NCBI GenBank assembly: GCA_023424095.1
Contig: JAFAEG010000088.1
Span: forward strand, 1-17,647
DNA: 17,647 bases
Direction: 5' to 3'
Origin: Pseudomonadota bacterium
Lineage (GTDB): Bacteria > Pseudomonadota > Alphaproteobacteria > Sphingomonadales > Sphingomonadaceae
Below, in pieces: positions 1 through 8,493 of this stretch. The translations under genes and the position numbers were made by a program. The notes beneath the pieces were generated by a model, which ran no database searches, had not been told where the DNA came from, and worked only from the letters and a program-made list of their open reading frames with translations. Numbering within the stretch: the stretch's first letter is position 1; each line of letters opens with the position of its first letter.

Positions 1-1584
1 CCGCAGCACCGCATCGGCTTCCTGCACCGCCTGCCGGTGCAGGCCGAGCCGCAGCAGGGTCGCCGCCACGTCGCGCCGCACCGGATACCAGAAGATCGGC
101 GGGTCCATCAGCGCGCCGAAGCTCGGCCGCTCCTGCAATTGCGCGGCCCGCCAGAAAGCGGTGAGCGCGACCATCGGCCGGTCTTCCAGCATCGCCGCAC
201 GCCCTTCCAGCACCAGCCGGGAGATCTGCGCCATGCGGATCGCGACCCGCTCGAGGCGGCCCGTTTCCGCACCCTCCGTCAGCACCGGCATGGCGGCAAT
301 CTCCGCGCGGATGGCGGCGACGTCATTGTCGCGCGCCGCCGCTTCGCCGCGGGCGTAGCGCCAATAAGAGCGGATGTAGGTCCAGGCCTCGGGCGGCGCT
401 TCGCGCGCGAGCAAGGAAGCGCGGTCGCCGAACCGGCCTTCAGCGGACAAGGCGGTACCGGCGACCATCTGCAGGAAGATGGGCGGCGCGCCGCCGCTGA
501 AGCCGTCGGCTGCCGCCAGCACCTGCCGGCCGAGCAGCAAGGCGGTCTCGCTGTCGCCCGAGATCAAAGCTCCGCTGATGCCGAAATGCAGATTGTGCCC
601 ATGATAGGGCTGGTTCCAGACCTCCTGCGGCTGCTGGCCCAGCCGCACCACGTCCTCGCCGCCAATCTCCACCGCGCGCTTGTTGACGTTGGCGGCGTCC
701 TGATAGCGGCCGATCCGGTAGAAGGTGTGCGACGGCATGTGGACGAGGTGGCTCGCCGCCGGCGCGAGGGTCGGCAGGCGATTGGCGAACCGCTCCGCCA
801 GGCCCGGATTGCCCGTCATTTCGGTGACGTGGATGTAATAATGGATGGCCGGGACATAGTCCGGATCGCGGGTCAGCACCCGGTCGAGCAGGGCCTTGGC
901 GCGGACGAAATGCTCGTCCTTGTCCGAATGCACCGCGTAGACCATCCAGGCATCGGCGGCGAGCGTCTGCAGCGCGTCATTCTCCGGCTCGGCCTCGGCA
1001 ATCGCGTCCATCGCGCGGGCGAAGGCGAGGTCGCCCGCGCCGCCACCGCCGCCATTGCGGTAGCGCCCCGCCATCGCCGCGATCAGGGCGCGTTCGCGCG
1101 GCGGCGCGTTGCGGGACAGGCGCTGGGCGCGCGCCATGAGGCCCGCCAGCCGCGCCGCGTCCGCCTCGTTCACATCGCTGTTGATCGTCGGCCCGGTGGC
1201 ATAGGCCTCGCCCCACAGGCACATCGCGCAGCCGGGGTCGAGCCGGACGCTCTCGCGCATCGCAGCGAGGGCTTCGTCATGCGAAAAGGCGTGGGCGAGC
1301 TGCAGGCCATTGTCGAAAAAGGCCTGCGCCTGAGCATTCGCGCCGCTGATCGGGAAACCGCCTTCGCCATAGCCGGGCAAGAGCAATGGCCGCCGCGATG
1401 CGGTTGCGGAGGGGGCGGAGACCGCGACGTCCTGGGCGGACTTCGTGCCGCTGCACATCGAGCGCTTGCCGAGTTCGCGCACCTGTTCGGTGGTGAGGGC
1501 GGAGCGCGGCGCGGCGGCGCTTTCCGGCTGCGGCATCAGCATCGCGCCGCCGCCCGCGGCCAGCATTACGAGCACGAGTCGCAT
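1..1584 (-). CDS. Exported TPR-like repeat protein, 3' end beyond window
   Basis: An uninterrupted reading frame of 528 codons runs from an ATG at 1584 to the window edge with no stop, so the C-terminus is missing. The start is supported by a purine-rich AGAGGGG about 7 bases upstream. The N-terminus (MRLVLVMLAAGGGAMLM) looks like a short signal peptide, so a periplasmic location is inferred. From about residue 80 the protein has helical repeats with TPR-type spacing, for example NAQAQAFFDNGLQLAHAFSH and later HLVHMPSHTFYRIGRYQDA. A CAMCLWGEA segment (Cys119, Cys122) and the HMPSH and HNLHF motifs are typical of a family of roughly 550-600 residue bacterial TPR proteins of unknown function. 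It diverges from the M16 protease gene across a 215-base gap. The family assignment is fairly secure; the molecular role is unknown, probably a protein-interaction scaffold. Confidence 0.8.
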   Translation of the reverse strand, partial: MRLVLVMLAAGGGAMLMPQPESAAAPRSALTTEQVRELGKRSMCSGTKSAQDVAVSAPSATASRRPLLLPGYGEGGFPISGANAQAQAFFDNGLQLAHAFSHDEALAAMRESVRLDPGCAMCLWGEAYATGPTINSDVNEADAARLAGLMARAQRLSRNAPPRERALIAAMAGRYRNGGGGGAGDLAFARAMDAIAEAEPENDALQTLAADAWMVYAVHSDKDEHFVRAKALLDRVLTRDPDYVPAIHYYIHVTEMTGNPGLAERFANRLPTLAPAASHLVHMPSHTFYRIGRYQDAANVNKRAVEIGGEDVVRLGQQPQEVWNQPYHGHNLHFGISGALISGDSETALLLGRQVLAAADGFSGGAPPIFLQMVAGTALSAEGRFGDRASLLAREAPPEAWTYIRSYWRYARGEAAARDNDVAAIRAEIAAMPVLTEGAETGRLERVAIRMAQISRLVLEGRAAMLEDRPMVALTAFWRAAQLQERPSFGALMDPPIFWYPVRRDVAATLLRLGLHRQAVQEADAVLR

Positions 1585-1788
1585 CGTCACCACCCCTCTT
1601 GTTCAGGCCATCAGGACTAGCCCGCGACGACCGCCGCAACAACCTGCGCGAGGCCCTGGACCCGCCCGCGCATTTTTGCGTTCAACGGCTGCGGCAATGC
1701 GCCGGGAGGTGCCTTGCGCGAGTACGTCACCTCCGTCTAGAAAGCCCCCGTTCAGAATCGCCCGCTCCCCTGAGGCGGGCCAACCCAC

Positions 1789-1794
1789 AAGGGA
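1789..1794 (+). promoter_or_regulatory. Ribosome binding site deciding the M16 protease start
   Basis: AAGGGA sits 5 bases before the ATG at 1800. A second in-frame ATG at 1794 overlaps this site and so is unlikely to be used. Choosing 1800 also gives the cleaner signal peptide. Confidence 0.6.
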
Positions 1795-1799
1795 TGCCG

Positions 1800-4700
1800 A
1801 TGAGAAACACCCTGCTGCGGCTCGCGCTCACCACCGCCCTCACCGTCGCCGCTTCGCCGGCCTTCGCCAATGACGGCGATGCCACCACGGTCACCATTCC
1901 GGAGGCGGCTGTCGCGCCCGCAGAGGCAGCGCCCGCGCCGGTCCTGTCCACGGTCGCGGTCCAGGCCAGCACCGCCCAGGCAGGGGTCACGCCCGCGCAG
2001 CTCGTCCAGCAGATCCAGATCCCCTACGAAACCTTCACGCTCGACAACGGCCTGCGCGTCGTCGTCCATGAGGACCGCAAGGCGCCGATCGTCGCGGTCA
2101 GCATCTGGTACAATGTCGGCTCCAAGGATGAGCCGGCCGGCCGCACTGGCTTCGCCCATTTGTTCGAGCATCTGATGTTCAACGGCTCGGAAAACGCGCC
2201 GGGCGAATATTTCGAATATACCCGCCAGATGGGTGCGACCGATCTGAACGGCACCACCTGGTTCGATCGCACCAATTACTTCCAGACCGTGCCGCGGCCG
2301 GCGCTGGAGCGCGCGCTGTTCCTTGAGAGCGACCGCATGGGCTATCTGCTCGGCGCGGTGACGCAGGAAAATCTGACCAACCAGATCGGCGTCGTGCAGA
2401 ACGAGAAGCGCCAGGGCGACAACCAGCCCTACGGCCTGGTCGAATATGCCCAGCTCGAGGCGCTGTTCCCGGAAGGCCATCCCTATCGCCACTCGACGAT
2501 CGGCTCGATGGCCGATCTCTCCGCCGCGACGATGACGACGGTGCAGGAGTGGTTCCGCGACAATTATGGCCCGAACAACGCCGTCTTGGTGCTGGCCGGC
2601 GACATCAACGCCGCCGAGGCCCGGCCGTTGGTCGAGCGTCAGTTCGGCGCGATCCCGCGCGGCCCGGTCAACACCCCGGCTGCCGCTTCGGTCCCGACTT
2701 TGCCGAGCCGCGTCGATCAGGTGATGCGCGACCGCGTCGCCACCACGCGTCTTTATCGCGACTGGGTGGTGCCGGGCCTCGCCCATGAGGACATCCCCGC
2801 GCTGCAGATCGCTGGCTCGATCCTTGGCGGCCTCGCCAGCTCGCGGCTCGACAATGAGCTGGTGCGCGGCGAGCAGAGCGCGGTCCGCGTTTCGGCCGGC
2901 CTGCAGGATTTCCACCGGGTCAGCATGTTCGAGGTCCAGGTCGACGTGAAGCCGGGCCAGGATGCCGATGCGGTTTCGCGCCGACTCGACCGGCTGATCA
3001 CCGACTATATCAACCGCGGCCCGTCCGAGGACGAAGTGCGCCGCGCGGTGATGAGCGCGGTCGCGGCCCGCGTGCAGGGCCTGGAGCAGGTTGGCGGCTT
3101 CGGCGGCAAGGCCGTCGCTCTGGCCGAGGGCATGCTCTACACTGACAACCCCGCTTTCTATCACGAGCAGCTGGAAGCCCTGTCGCGGGTGACCCCGGCC
3201 CAGGTCCGCGCCGCGATGCAGCGCTGGCTGCGCCGCCCGGTCTACGCCCTGCGGGTCGAGCCCGGTGAGCGCGACGCTTATGACGAAGCGCCCGGCCAGG
3301 GCGGCGCCCGTGCGCCGATCGCCGCCGCGCAGAAGAGTGCGGAACCTGCCAGCAAGCAGGCCCAGCCCGCGCCCACGCGCACCGCTCCGCCGCGCGAAAT
3401 GCCGGCAATCGGCGCCCCGCCGTCGCTCGACTTCCCGGACGTGGAACGCGCCCGCCTGTCGAACGGTATCAACGTCGTCTATGCGCGCCGCGCCGCGGTG
3501 CCGGTGACGCGCGTGACGGTGGAATTCAATGCGGGCGCCGCGGCCGATCCGGCCGATGCCCTCGGCACGCAGGCGCTTACCCTGAGCCTGCTCGAGGAAG
3601 GCACGCGCACCATGAATTCGGTGCAGCTGGCCGAGGCGCAGGAGCGTCTGGGCGCCGGGATCGGGACGGGCGCCAGCCTCGACCGCACCACCGTGTCGCT
3701 GACCGCCTTGACGCCGAACCTCGGGCCGTCACTCGATCTGCTCGCCGACATCATCCGCAACCCGGCCTTCGCCCCGGCGGAAGTCGAGCGGCTGCGCACG
3801 CAGCAGCTGGCGCGGATCGCGTCGGAACTGACCCAGCCGCAGGGCCTCGCCGCCCGCGCGCTGCCGGCGGTGCTCTATGGCCCGAACCATCCCTATGGGA
3901 AGCCGGGCACCGGCACCGGTGATCCGGCGGCCGTTGCGCGGCTCACGCGTGACGATCTGATCCGCTTCCACCAGCGCTGGATTCGGCCGGACAATGCGAC
4001 CATCTACGCGGTCGGCAATCTGCCGCTCAGCGAGCTGACCGGTCAGCTCGAAACGCGCTTCGGCAATTGGCGTGCGCCGGCCGAGCCGCGCGGGGTGAAG
4101 CAATTCCCGACCCGGGCGACGACCCGCGCGGGCCGCATCATCCTGATCGACCGGCCGCAATCGCCGCAGAGCATCATCCTCGGCGCGCAATTGCTCGACA
4201 TGGTCGGCACCGACGACACGCTGGCGCTGAACACCGCCAACCAGGCGCTCGGCGGTGACTTCCTGGCGCGGATCAACATGGATCTGCGCGAGACCAAGGG
4301 CTGGTCCTACGGTGCGCGCGGCGGTCTGCAGATGGTCGAGAACCAGCTCGCTTACGTGATCCAGGCGCCGGTGCAGTCCAACCGCACCGCCGATTCGATC
4401 CGGGCGATCCAGGAGCAGGTTGGCGGCTTCCTCGGCGCCAATGGCGTGACCGACGCGGAACTGCGCCGGATCATCGCGGGCAGCACCGGCTCGCTGCCGG
4501 GCTCGTTCGAGACCTCGCCGGCGGTGCTCGGCGCGCTGCGCTCCAACGCGCTCTACCAGCGTCCCGACAATTACCAGGAGACGCTCGCCGATCGCTACCG
4601 CAGCATGACCGCGACGCAGCTCGACCAGGCGATCCGCAGCAAGCTCGATCCGGAGGATTTCGTCTGGGTCGTGGTGGGCGACGCCTCGGTGGTCCGTCCG

Positions 4701-4859
4701 CAGCTGGCGACGCTGAACATGCCGATCGAGGACATGCGGCTCACCCCGGCGGCCGCGCGGGCTGCCGCGGCTCCGGCCGCACGCCCGGCCGCGACCGGCC
4801 CGCTGCCGCGGTGCAGCGCGACGGTCACCGACCGCTGCGTCCAGCGCGGCGGCCGCTAA
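1800..4859 (+). CDS. Secreted M16 family zinc metalloprotease, two fused M16 units
   Basis: Pitrilysin/insulinase-type (M16) peptidase of 1019 residues. The frame is open further upstream, but the ATG at 1800 is chosen because AAGGGA lies 5 bases before it and it opens a good signal peptide (MRNTLLRLALTTALTV, cleavage likely after AFA at residue 23). The first unit carries the inverted zinc motif HLFEH at residues 120-124 and the third ligand Glu202 in NEKRQ, so it should be catalytic. An Ala/Pro-rich linker (about 504-545) leads to a second unit whose corresponding helix lacks HxxEH (around TLSLLEEGT) but keeps the ETKGWSYGARGG substrate-binding segment. This active/inactive pairing is usual for processing-peptidase-like M16 proteins and forms a closed chamber. 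The last 50 residues are Ala/Pro-rich and end with two cysteines (1005 and 1013). Probable role: periplasmic degradation of peptides; substrate unknown. Confidence 0.92.
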   Translation: MRNTLLRLALTTALTVAASPAFANDGDATTVTIPEAAVAPAEAAPAPVLSTVAVQASTAQAGVTPAQLVQQIQIPYETFTLDNGLRVVVHEDRKAPIVAVSIWYNVGSKDEPAGRTGFAHLFEHLMFNGSENAPGEYFEYTRQMGATDLNGTTWFDRTNYFQTVPRPALERALFLESDRMGYLLGAVTQENLTNQIGVVQNEKRQGDNQPYGLVEYAQLEALFPEGHPYRHSTIGSMADLSAATMTTVQEWFRDNYGPNNAVLVLAGDINAAEARPLVERQFGAIPRGPVNTPAAASVPTLPSRVDQVMRDRVATTRLYRDWVVPGLAHEDIPALQIAGSILGGLASSRLDNELVRGEQSAVRVSAGLQDFHRVSMFEVQVDVKPGQDADAVSRRLDRLITDYINRGPSEDEVRRAVMSAVAARVQGLEQVGGFGGKAVALAEGMLYTDNPAFYHEQLEALSRVTPAQVRAAMQRWLRRPVYALRVEPGERDAYDEAPGQGGARAPIAAAQKSAEPASKQAQPAPTRTAPPREMPAIGAPPSLDFPDVERARLSNGINVVYARRAAVPVTRVTVEFNAGAAADPADALGTQALTLSLLEEGTRTMNSVQLAEAQERLGAGIGTGASLDRTTVSLTALTPNLGPSLDLLADIIRNPAFAPAEVERLRTQQLARIASELTQPQGLAARALPAVLYGPNHPYGKPGTGTGDPAAVARLTRDDLIRFHQRWIRPDNATIYAVGNLPLSELTGQLETRFGNWRAPAEPRGVKQFPTRATTRAGRIILIDRPQSPQSIILGAQLLDMVGTDDTLALNTANQALGGDFLARINMDLRETKGWSYGARGGLQMVENQLAYVIQAPVQSNRTADSIRAIQEQVGGFLGANGVTDAELRRIIAGSTGSLPGSFETSPAVLGALRSNALYQRPDNYQETLADRYRSMTATQLDQAIRSKLDPEDFVWVVVGDASVVRPQLATLNMPIEDMRLTPAAARAAAAPAARPAATGPLPRCSATVTDRCVQRGGR

Positions 4860-4883
4860 GGCCTCGCTCTTGCAATGACACGG

Positions 4884-4912
4884 AAAGGCCGGGCCTCGCG
4901 CCCGGCCTTTTT
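4884..4912 (+). terminator. Rho-independent terminator after the M16 protease gene
   Basis: A perfect 11-base-pair stem (AAAGGCCGGGC with GCCCGGCCTTT) closes a 5-base loop and runs into five T residues, 24 bases after the stop codon. It lies between two converging genes. On the opposite strand the hairpin is followed by only a short T run, so termination of purK there is possible but weaker. Confidence 0.9.
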
Positions 4913-4925
4913 GTTTGTGGGCTGT

Positions 4926-5993
4926 TCAGCCGAGCAGGCGGGTGACGTGGCCCATCTTGCGGCCGGGGCGGGCCTCGCCCTTGCCGTACAAATGCAGATG
5001 CGCGGCCGGGTCGGCCAGCAAAGCGGGCCAGCGATCGACATCGTCGCCGATCAGATTTTCCATCTCGACGCGGGGCCGCACCAGGCCGGTATCGCCCAGC
5101 GGCAGACCGCAGATCGCGCGGATGTGATTTTCGAATTGTGAGGTCAGCGCGCCTTCGCTGGTCCAATGGCCGCTATTGTGCACGCGCGGCGCCATTTCAT
5201 TGAACACGGCGCCGTCGGCGGCGGCGAAGAACTCGATGGCGAGGATGCCGACATGATCGAGCGCCTCGGCCAGCTTCACGCCCAAAGCGCGCCCTTCGGC
5301 GATGGCGGCGGCCAGTCCTTCGGGCGCCGGGACGTGGCAGCGCTTCAGGATCCCGGCCTCGTGGATATTGTGCGGCGCGTCCCACAGGGCGATCGCACCG
5401 TCCTGGCCACGACAGAGCAGGATCGAGAATTCGGAGTCGAAGCGGACGAAGCCTTCCAGCACGGCCGGCGCGCCCCTGATCGCCGCCCAGGCCGAATCCG
5501 CATCGTCGGGCGTCTTGATTCGTGCCTGGCCCTTGCCGTCATAGCCGAAGCGGCGGGTTTTCAGGATTGCGGGGGAGCCGATCTCGGCCAGCGCTGCGTC
5601 CAGCCCGGCACGATCGTCCACCGCCACGAACGGGGCAGGGCGGCCGCCATAAGCGCGGGCGAAGTCCTTCTCCGCCAAACGGTCTTGCGCGATCTCCAGC
5701 GAGCGGCGCGGCGGGAAAAGCGGCGTCTCGGCTGCCAGCGCGTCGAGCGCGGCGGCGGGAATATTCTCGAACTCGTAAGTGCTGACATCGACCGACGCGC
5801 CGAAGCGGGCGAGGGCTTGCGGGTCGTCATAGGCGCCGCGCGTGCTCTGCGCCGCGACCACGCCCGCCGGAGACGGCTCGTCCGGCGCGTAAATATGGAC
5901 TCGATAGCCCAGTTGCGCCGCCGCCATCGCCAGCATGCGGCCAAGCTGGCCGCCGCCGACAATGCCGATCGTCGCGCCCGGCGGAACCATCAT
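4926..5993 (-). CDS. purK: N5-carboxyaminoimidazole ribonucleotide synthase PurK
   Basis: ATP-grasp enzyme of de novo purine synthesis, 355 residues, the usual length. It uses ATP and bicarbonate to carboxylate aminoimidazole ribonucleotide to N5-CAIR, the substrate of PurE. Visible hallmarks are the N-terminal GGGQLGRM (13-20), YEFENIP (73-79), QDRLAEK (103-109), the nucleotide-binding stretch KTRRFGYDGKGQ (145-156), and the NEMAPRVHNSGHWT metal and active-site segment (265-278). The ATG at 5993 shares bases with the purE stop (ATGA), so translation is probably coupled; a second ATG follows immediately (Met-Met), leaving the start uncertain by one codon. It converges on the M16 gene with a terminator between them. 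Cytosolic housekeeping gene with no anomalies. Confidence 0.97.
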   Translation of the reverse strand: MMVPPGATIGIVGGGQLGRMLAMAAAQLGYRVHIYAPDEPSPAGVVAAQSTRGAYDDPQALARFGASVDVSTYEFENIPAAALDALAAETPLFPPRRSLEIAQDRLAEKDFARAYGGRPAPFVAVDDRAGLDAALAEIGSPAILKTRRFGYDGKGQARIKTPDDADSAWAAIRGAPAVLEGFVRFDSEFSILLCRGQDGAIALWDAPHNIHEAGILKRCHVPAPEGLAAAIAEGRALGVKLAEALDHVGILAIEFFAAADGAVFNEMAPRVHNSGHWTSEGALTSQFENHIRAICGLPLGDTGLVRPRVEMENLIGDDVDRWPALLADPAAHLHLYGKGEARPGRKMGHVTRLLG

Positions 5994-6478
5994 TCGGGGC
6001 TTTCGGCGACTTTGTCCGTCTGCTCCTGGCGCCAGCCCTGCAGGCGGGTGGCGAGCTGCTCGTCGCCCAAGGCGAGGATGGAGGCCGCCAGCAGCCCGGC
6101 ATTGATCGCGCCCGGCTTGCCGATCGCCAGCGTGCCGACCGGAATGCCGCCCGGCATCTGCACGATCGACAGCAAGCTATCCATGCCGGACAGCGCCTTG
6201 CTCTCAACCGGCACGCCGAGCACCGGCAGATGGGTCATCGACGCCGCCATGCCGGGCAGATGGGCCGCGCCCCCGGCCCCGGCGACAATCACCTTGAGGC
6301 CGCGATCGGCCGCGCCGCGCGCATAGTCGAACAGGCGCTCGGGGGTGCGATGGGCGGAGACGACGCGGGTCTCGTGCGGGACGCCAAGCGCGTCGAGCGT
6401 CTCGGCGGCGTGGCGCATCGTCTCCCAATCGGAGCGACTGCCCATGATGATGCCGACGAGCGGCGCCTCTGCTGGCAT
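5990..6478 (-). CDS. purE: N5-carboxyaminoimidazole ribonucleotide mutase PurE
   Basis: Class I PurE, which rearranges N5-CAIR to CAIR in purine synthesis. The frame is open to 6538, but the ATG at 6478 is preferred. It yields 162 residues, the normal family length, it begins just before the conserved first strand (APLVGIIMGSRSDW), and GGAA lies about 9 bases upstream. Motifs include GSRSDW (13-18), SAHRTP with catalytic His43, AGAGGAAHLPGM (66-77) and TLAIGKPGAINA (116-127). It is first in a two-gene unit with purK, joined by an ATGA overlap. The gene diverges from a diguanylate cyclase across 139 bases that must contain both promoters. I see no clear purine-responsive operator or riboswitch there. 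Confidence 0.97.
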   Translation of the reverse strand: MPAEAPLVGIIMGSRSDWETMRHAAETLDALGVPHETRVVSAHRTPERLFDYARGAADRGLKVIVAGAGGAAHLPGMAASMTHLPVLGVPVESKALSGMDSLLSIVQMPGGIPVGTLAIGKPGAINAGLLAASILALGDEQLATRLQGWRQEQTDKVAESPE

Positions 6479-6577
6479 CTCAACTTTCCAGGATCGTGGC
6501 GGAGTGGGCGTCTTAGCCAGCAGGGCGCGCCGCCGCAATCGGGCGCGGTCCTTGGCATCTCGTTAACCCTATCGGCC

Positions 6578-6583
6578 TAGAAT
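6578..6583 (+). promoter_or_regulatory. Possible -10 element for the GGDEF gene
   Basis: TAGAAT lies 34 bases upstream of the ATG at 6618, a plausible -10 hexamer. The best -35-like match, TTGGCA at 6552-6557, is 20 bases away, longer than ideal. The call is therefore tentative and rests on sequence similarity alone. Confidence 0.25.
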
Positions 6584-6617
6584 TCGGGCCACACAAAAGC
6601 GGGGAATCAGCGCCATC

Positions 6618-7205
6618 ATGACCGTCCAGGGCAGCATCCAGGCAGACGCATCGGACGCGTTCGCGCGCCTGGCCGAGGAAAATGCGCTGCTGCGCGCCGC
6701 GATGGGCGAATTGCGGGCGCGGCTGGACGAAATGGAACAGGCGTCGGAGCGCGACGCGCTGACCGGCCTGCCCAATCGCCCGAGCTTCCTGCGCGCGCTG
6801 GAACGCACCGTCAGCAACGCCAATCGTCACGGCGTCCCGGCGGCTTTGCTCTACATCGATGTGGATGGCCTCGAAGCGATCAACAGCGGCCACGGCCAGA
6901 TCGCCGGCGACGCGGCCCTGATCCACGTCGGCAAATTGCTCGCCGGCCTGATTCGCGGCAGCGACTTCGCGGCGCGCGTCGGCGGCGACGAATTTGCCGT
7001 GATCCTAGACCATCTCGACACCGACAGCGCGATCGAAACGTCGGAGCGGATCGGGCGCTTCGTGGCCGATCACCCGCTCGATCTGGGCGCCGGCACCTTG
7101 CCCGTGCCCGTGACCATCGGCCTCGCGACGATCATGCGCGGCGACACCAGCGTGGACGTGCTCCATCGCGGCGAAGTCACCATGCACAAGGCCAAAGCGG
7201 CCTAA
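6618..7205 (+). CDS. Minimal GGDEF diguanylate cyclase
   Basis: A 195-residue protein that should make cyclic di-GMP from two GTP molecules. Residues 11-45 form a short, probably coiled-coil helix (ARLAEENALLRAAMGELRAR), and the rest is one GGDEF domain opening with DALTGLPNR (46-54). The metal-binding Asp81, the guanine-contacting Asn89 and Asp98, and an intact GGDEF signature (122-126) are present, so activity is expected. An RxxD inhibitory site (RGSD, 113-116) lies five residues before the signature, implying product feedback. There is no transmembrane segment, receiver, PAS or other sensor. The protein stops right after the terminal AK motif (MHKAKAA), shorter than usual by the final GRN-type tail. 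The Shine-Dalgarno candidate GGGGA is 12 bases from the ATG, on the long side. It is divergent from purEK. Confidence 0.92.
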   Translation: MTVQGSIQADASDAFARLAEENALLRAAMGELRARLDEMEQASERDALTGLPNRPSFLRALERTVSNANRHGVPAALLYIDVDGLEAINSGHGQIAGDAALIHVGKLLAGLIRGSDFAARVGGDEFAVILDHLDTDSAIETSERIGRFVADHPLDLGAGTLPVPVTIGLATIMRGDTSVDVLHRGEVTMHKAKAA

Positions 7206-7254
7206 GCGTCTTCGCTTATGCGGGCGCGGCCGGGGCCGAAGCCTCACTCAGAAT

Positions 7255-8493
7255 TTACGACTGCGCCTTGCGCCCGAAGCGGGGCAGGATGCGCATTTCG
7301 CCGCCCGATTTCAGCACGGTCTTGCGGAACAAGGCGGCCGAAATCCGGATCAGCAGGAACACCCAGAGCGCTTGCCACGGGATGGCCAGCAGATGCGGCC
7401 AGATCGCCGAATTCTGGCCGGCCTCCGCGATCATCGCCATCGGCGAGCTGAACGGCAGGATGTAGGCGGCCCACTGCCACAGGCCGAGATTGCCGCCCAC
7501 CACCGTCAGCGCCAGCACGAAGAAGCCCATTTGCAGGAAGGTGACCGGCATGTTCAGATTCTGCATCTCGCGCACGCTGTTCGCCTGCCCGCCAATGCCG
7601 AGGAAGAGCGATCCCAAGATCATGTAATTGGTGGTGAAATAGACGGCGAGGAGCAGGACGTAGATCGGCCAGCCAATCGCCGGGGAAATGTCCGGGAGCT
7701 CTAAGCCGGCCGGCATCAATTGCACTGAGAAGGCCGCGGCGAGGGCGGCCATCCCGCCCCACAGGGCGATGCCGATCAGGCTCACACCGAGCATCGCCAG
7801 CAATTTGCCGAAGAAAATTGCGTCGAGCGGCACCGAGGCTGCGAGCACCTCGATGACCTTGTTGGATTTCTCCTCGATCAGGTTCGACAGCAACATGGTC
7901 GCCAGGAGCAGCGTCATGAAGAAGACGATGAACTGGCCGGCGCGCGCGAAGATTCCGCGGACTTCGCGCAGATTTCCGGCCGCACCGGCGGTCACGTCTC
8001 GTTCCAGCGGGGCTGGCCTGAAGTCGGCTCCGCCAGCAAGGGCGCGGCTGCGCTGTGCTTCCTCGACGATCAACGTCATGCGCTTGCCGACGAAGGCATT
8101 GTCGATCCGCTCCGGTCCGGACAGGACCGGCTGGTCGAGCGTGCCGCTGAACACGCCGGAAAGGCCCTCTTCCTCGTCGCCGATCAGAGTTCGCGCCTGC
8201 GCCCTGACATCCTCGGCGGGGTCGACGCGCTCCAGGCGCGGCAAATCACGTTCGTTCAGCCGTGAGGCCAGGCGCGCCCGTGCATCGTCCAGCGCCTGGC
8301 GGGTTTCGGTGTCGGTGATGACTGCGACCTTCGGGCCTTCGTCGCGATTGCCCGCCTGCACCACTGCGGTCAGGACCGTAAAACCCACGACCAGCAGCGG
8401 CGTGATCATGAAGAAGATGAAGCTGCGCGCCTTCACCGTGGCCCAGAAATCGCGGCGGGCGATGACGAGCGAGGCTTCCCAGACACTTCTCAT
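7255..8493 (-). CDS. ABC-2 type transporter permease, NatB-like
   Basis: A 412-residue membrane subunit of an ABC exporter. One membrane helix near the N-terminus (about 24-46) is followed by a long soluble, presumably extracytoplasmic domain (47-184). Five further hydrophobic spans follow, at about 185-206, 226-256, 274-302, 316-337 and 367-389. The segment EEKSNKVIEVLAASV (207-221), directly after the second helix, is characteristic of the NatB/YhaP branch of ABC-2 permeases. It works with the ATPase encoded immediately upstream; the ATG at 8493 overlaps that gene's stop as ATGA. The founding member exports sodium, but the family is broad and the substrate here cannot be told from sequence. 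The downstream neighbour (GGDEF) converges with a 49-base gap and no clear terminator. Confidence 0.92.
   Translation of the reverse strand: MRSVWEASLVIARRDFWATVKARSFIFFMITPLLVVGFTVLTAVVQAGNRDEGPKVAVITDTETRQALDDARARLASRLNERDLPRLERVDPAEDVRAQARTLIGDEEEGLSGVFSGTLDQPVLSGPERIDNAFVGKRMTLIVEEAQRSRALAGGADFRPAPLERDVTAGAAGNLREVRGIFARAGQFIVFFMTLLLATMLLSNLIEEKSNKVIEVLAASVPLDAIFFGKLLAMLGVSLIGIALWGGMAALAAAFSVQLMPAGLELPDISPAIGWPIYVLLLAVYFTTNYMILGSLFLGIGGQANSVREMQNLNMPVTFLQMGFFVLALTVVGGNLGLWQWAAYILPFSSPMAMIAEAGQNSAIWPHLLAIPWQALWVFLLIRISAALFRKTVLKSGGEMRILPRFGRKAQS

Noticed and set aside
37..1620. Long plus-strand open frame (527 codons) opposite the TPR gene
   Set aside because: Its product is Arg/His/Gln-rich with no recognisable domain, while the minus strand encodes a coherent TPR-like protein with a signal peptide and ribosome binding site. 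It is an antisense frame kept open by high GC content.
1752..3164. 470-codon minus-strand frame inside the M16 protease gene
   Set aside because: Antisense to the HxxEH-containing catalytic unit; composition is typical of a GC-rich shadow frame and it has no family resemblance.
1800..4859. M16 protein considered as two fused genes or a frameshift
   Set aside because: The reading frame is continuous, and an active first unit plus an inactive second unit is a standard architecture for this family.
5166..6326. 386-codon plus-strand frame opposite purK and purE
   Set aside because: Both opposite genes are complete with all motifs; this frame has no domain features and crosses their junction.
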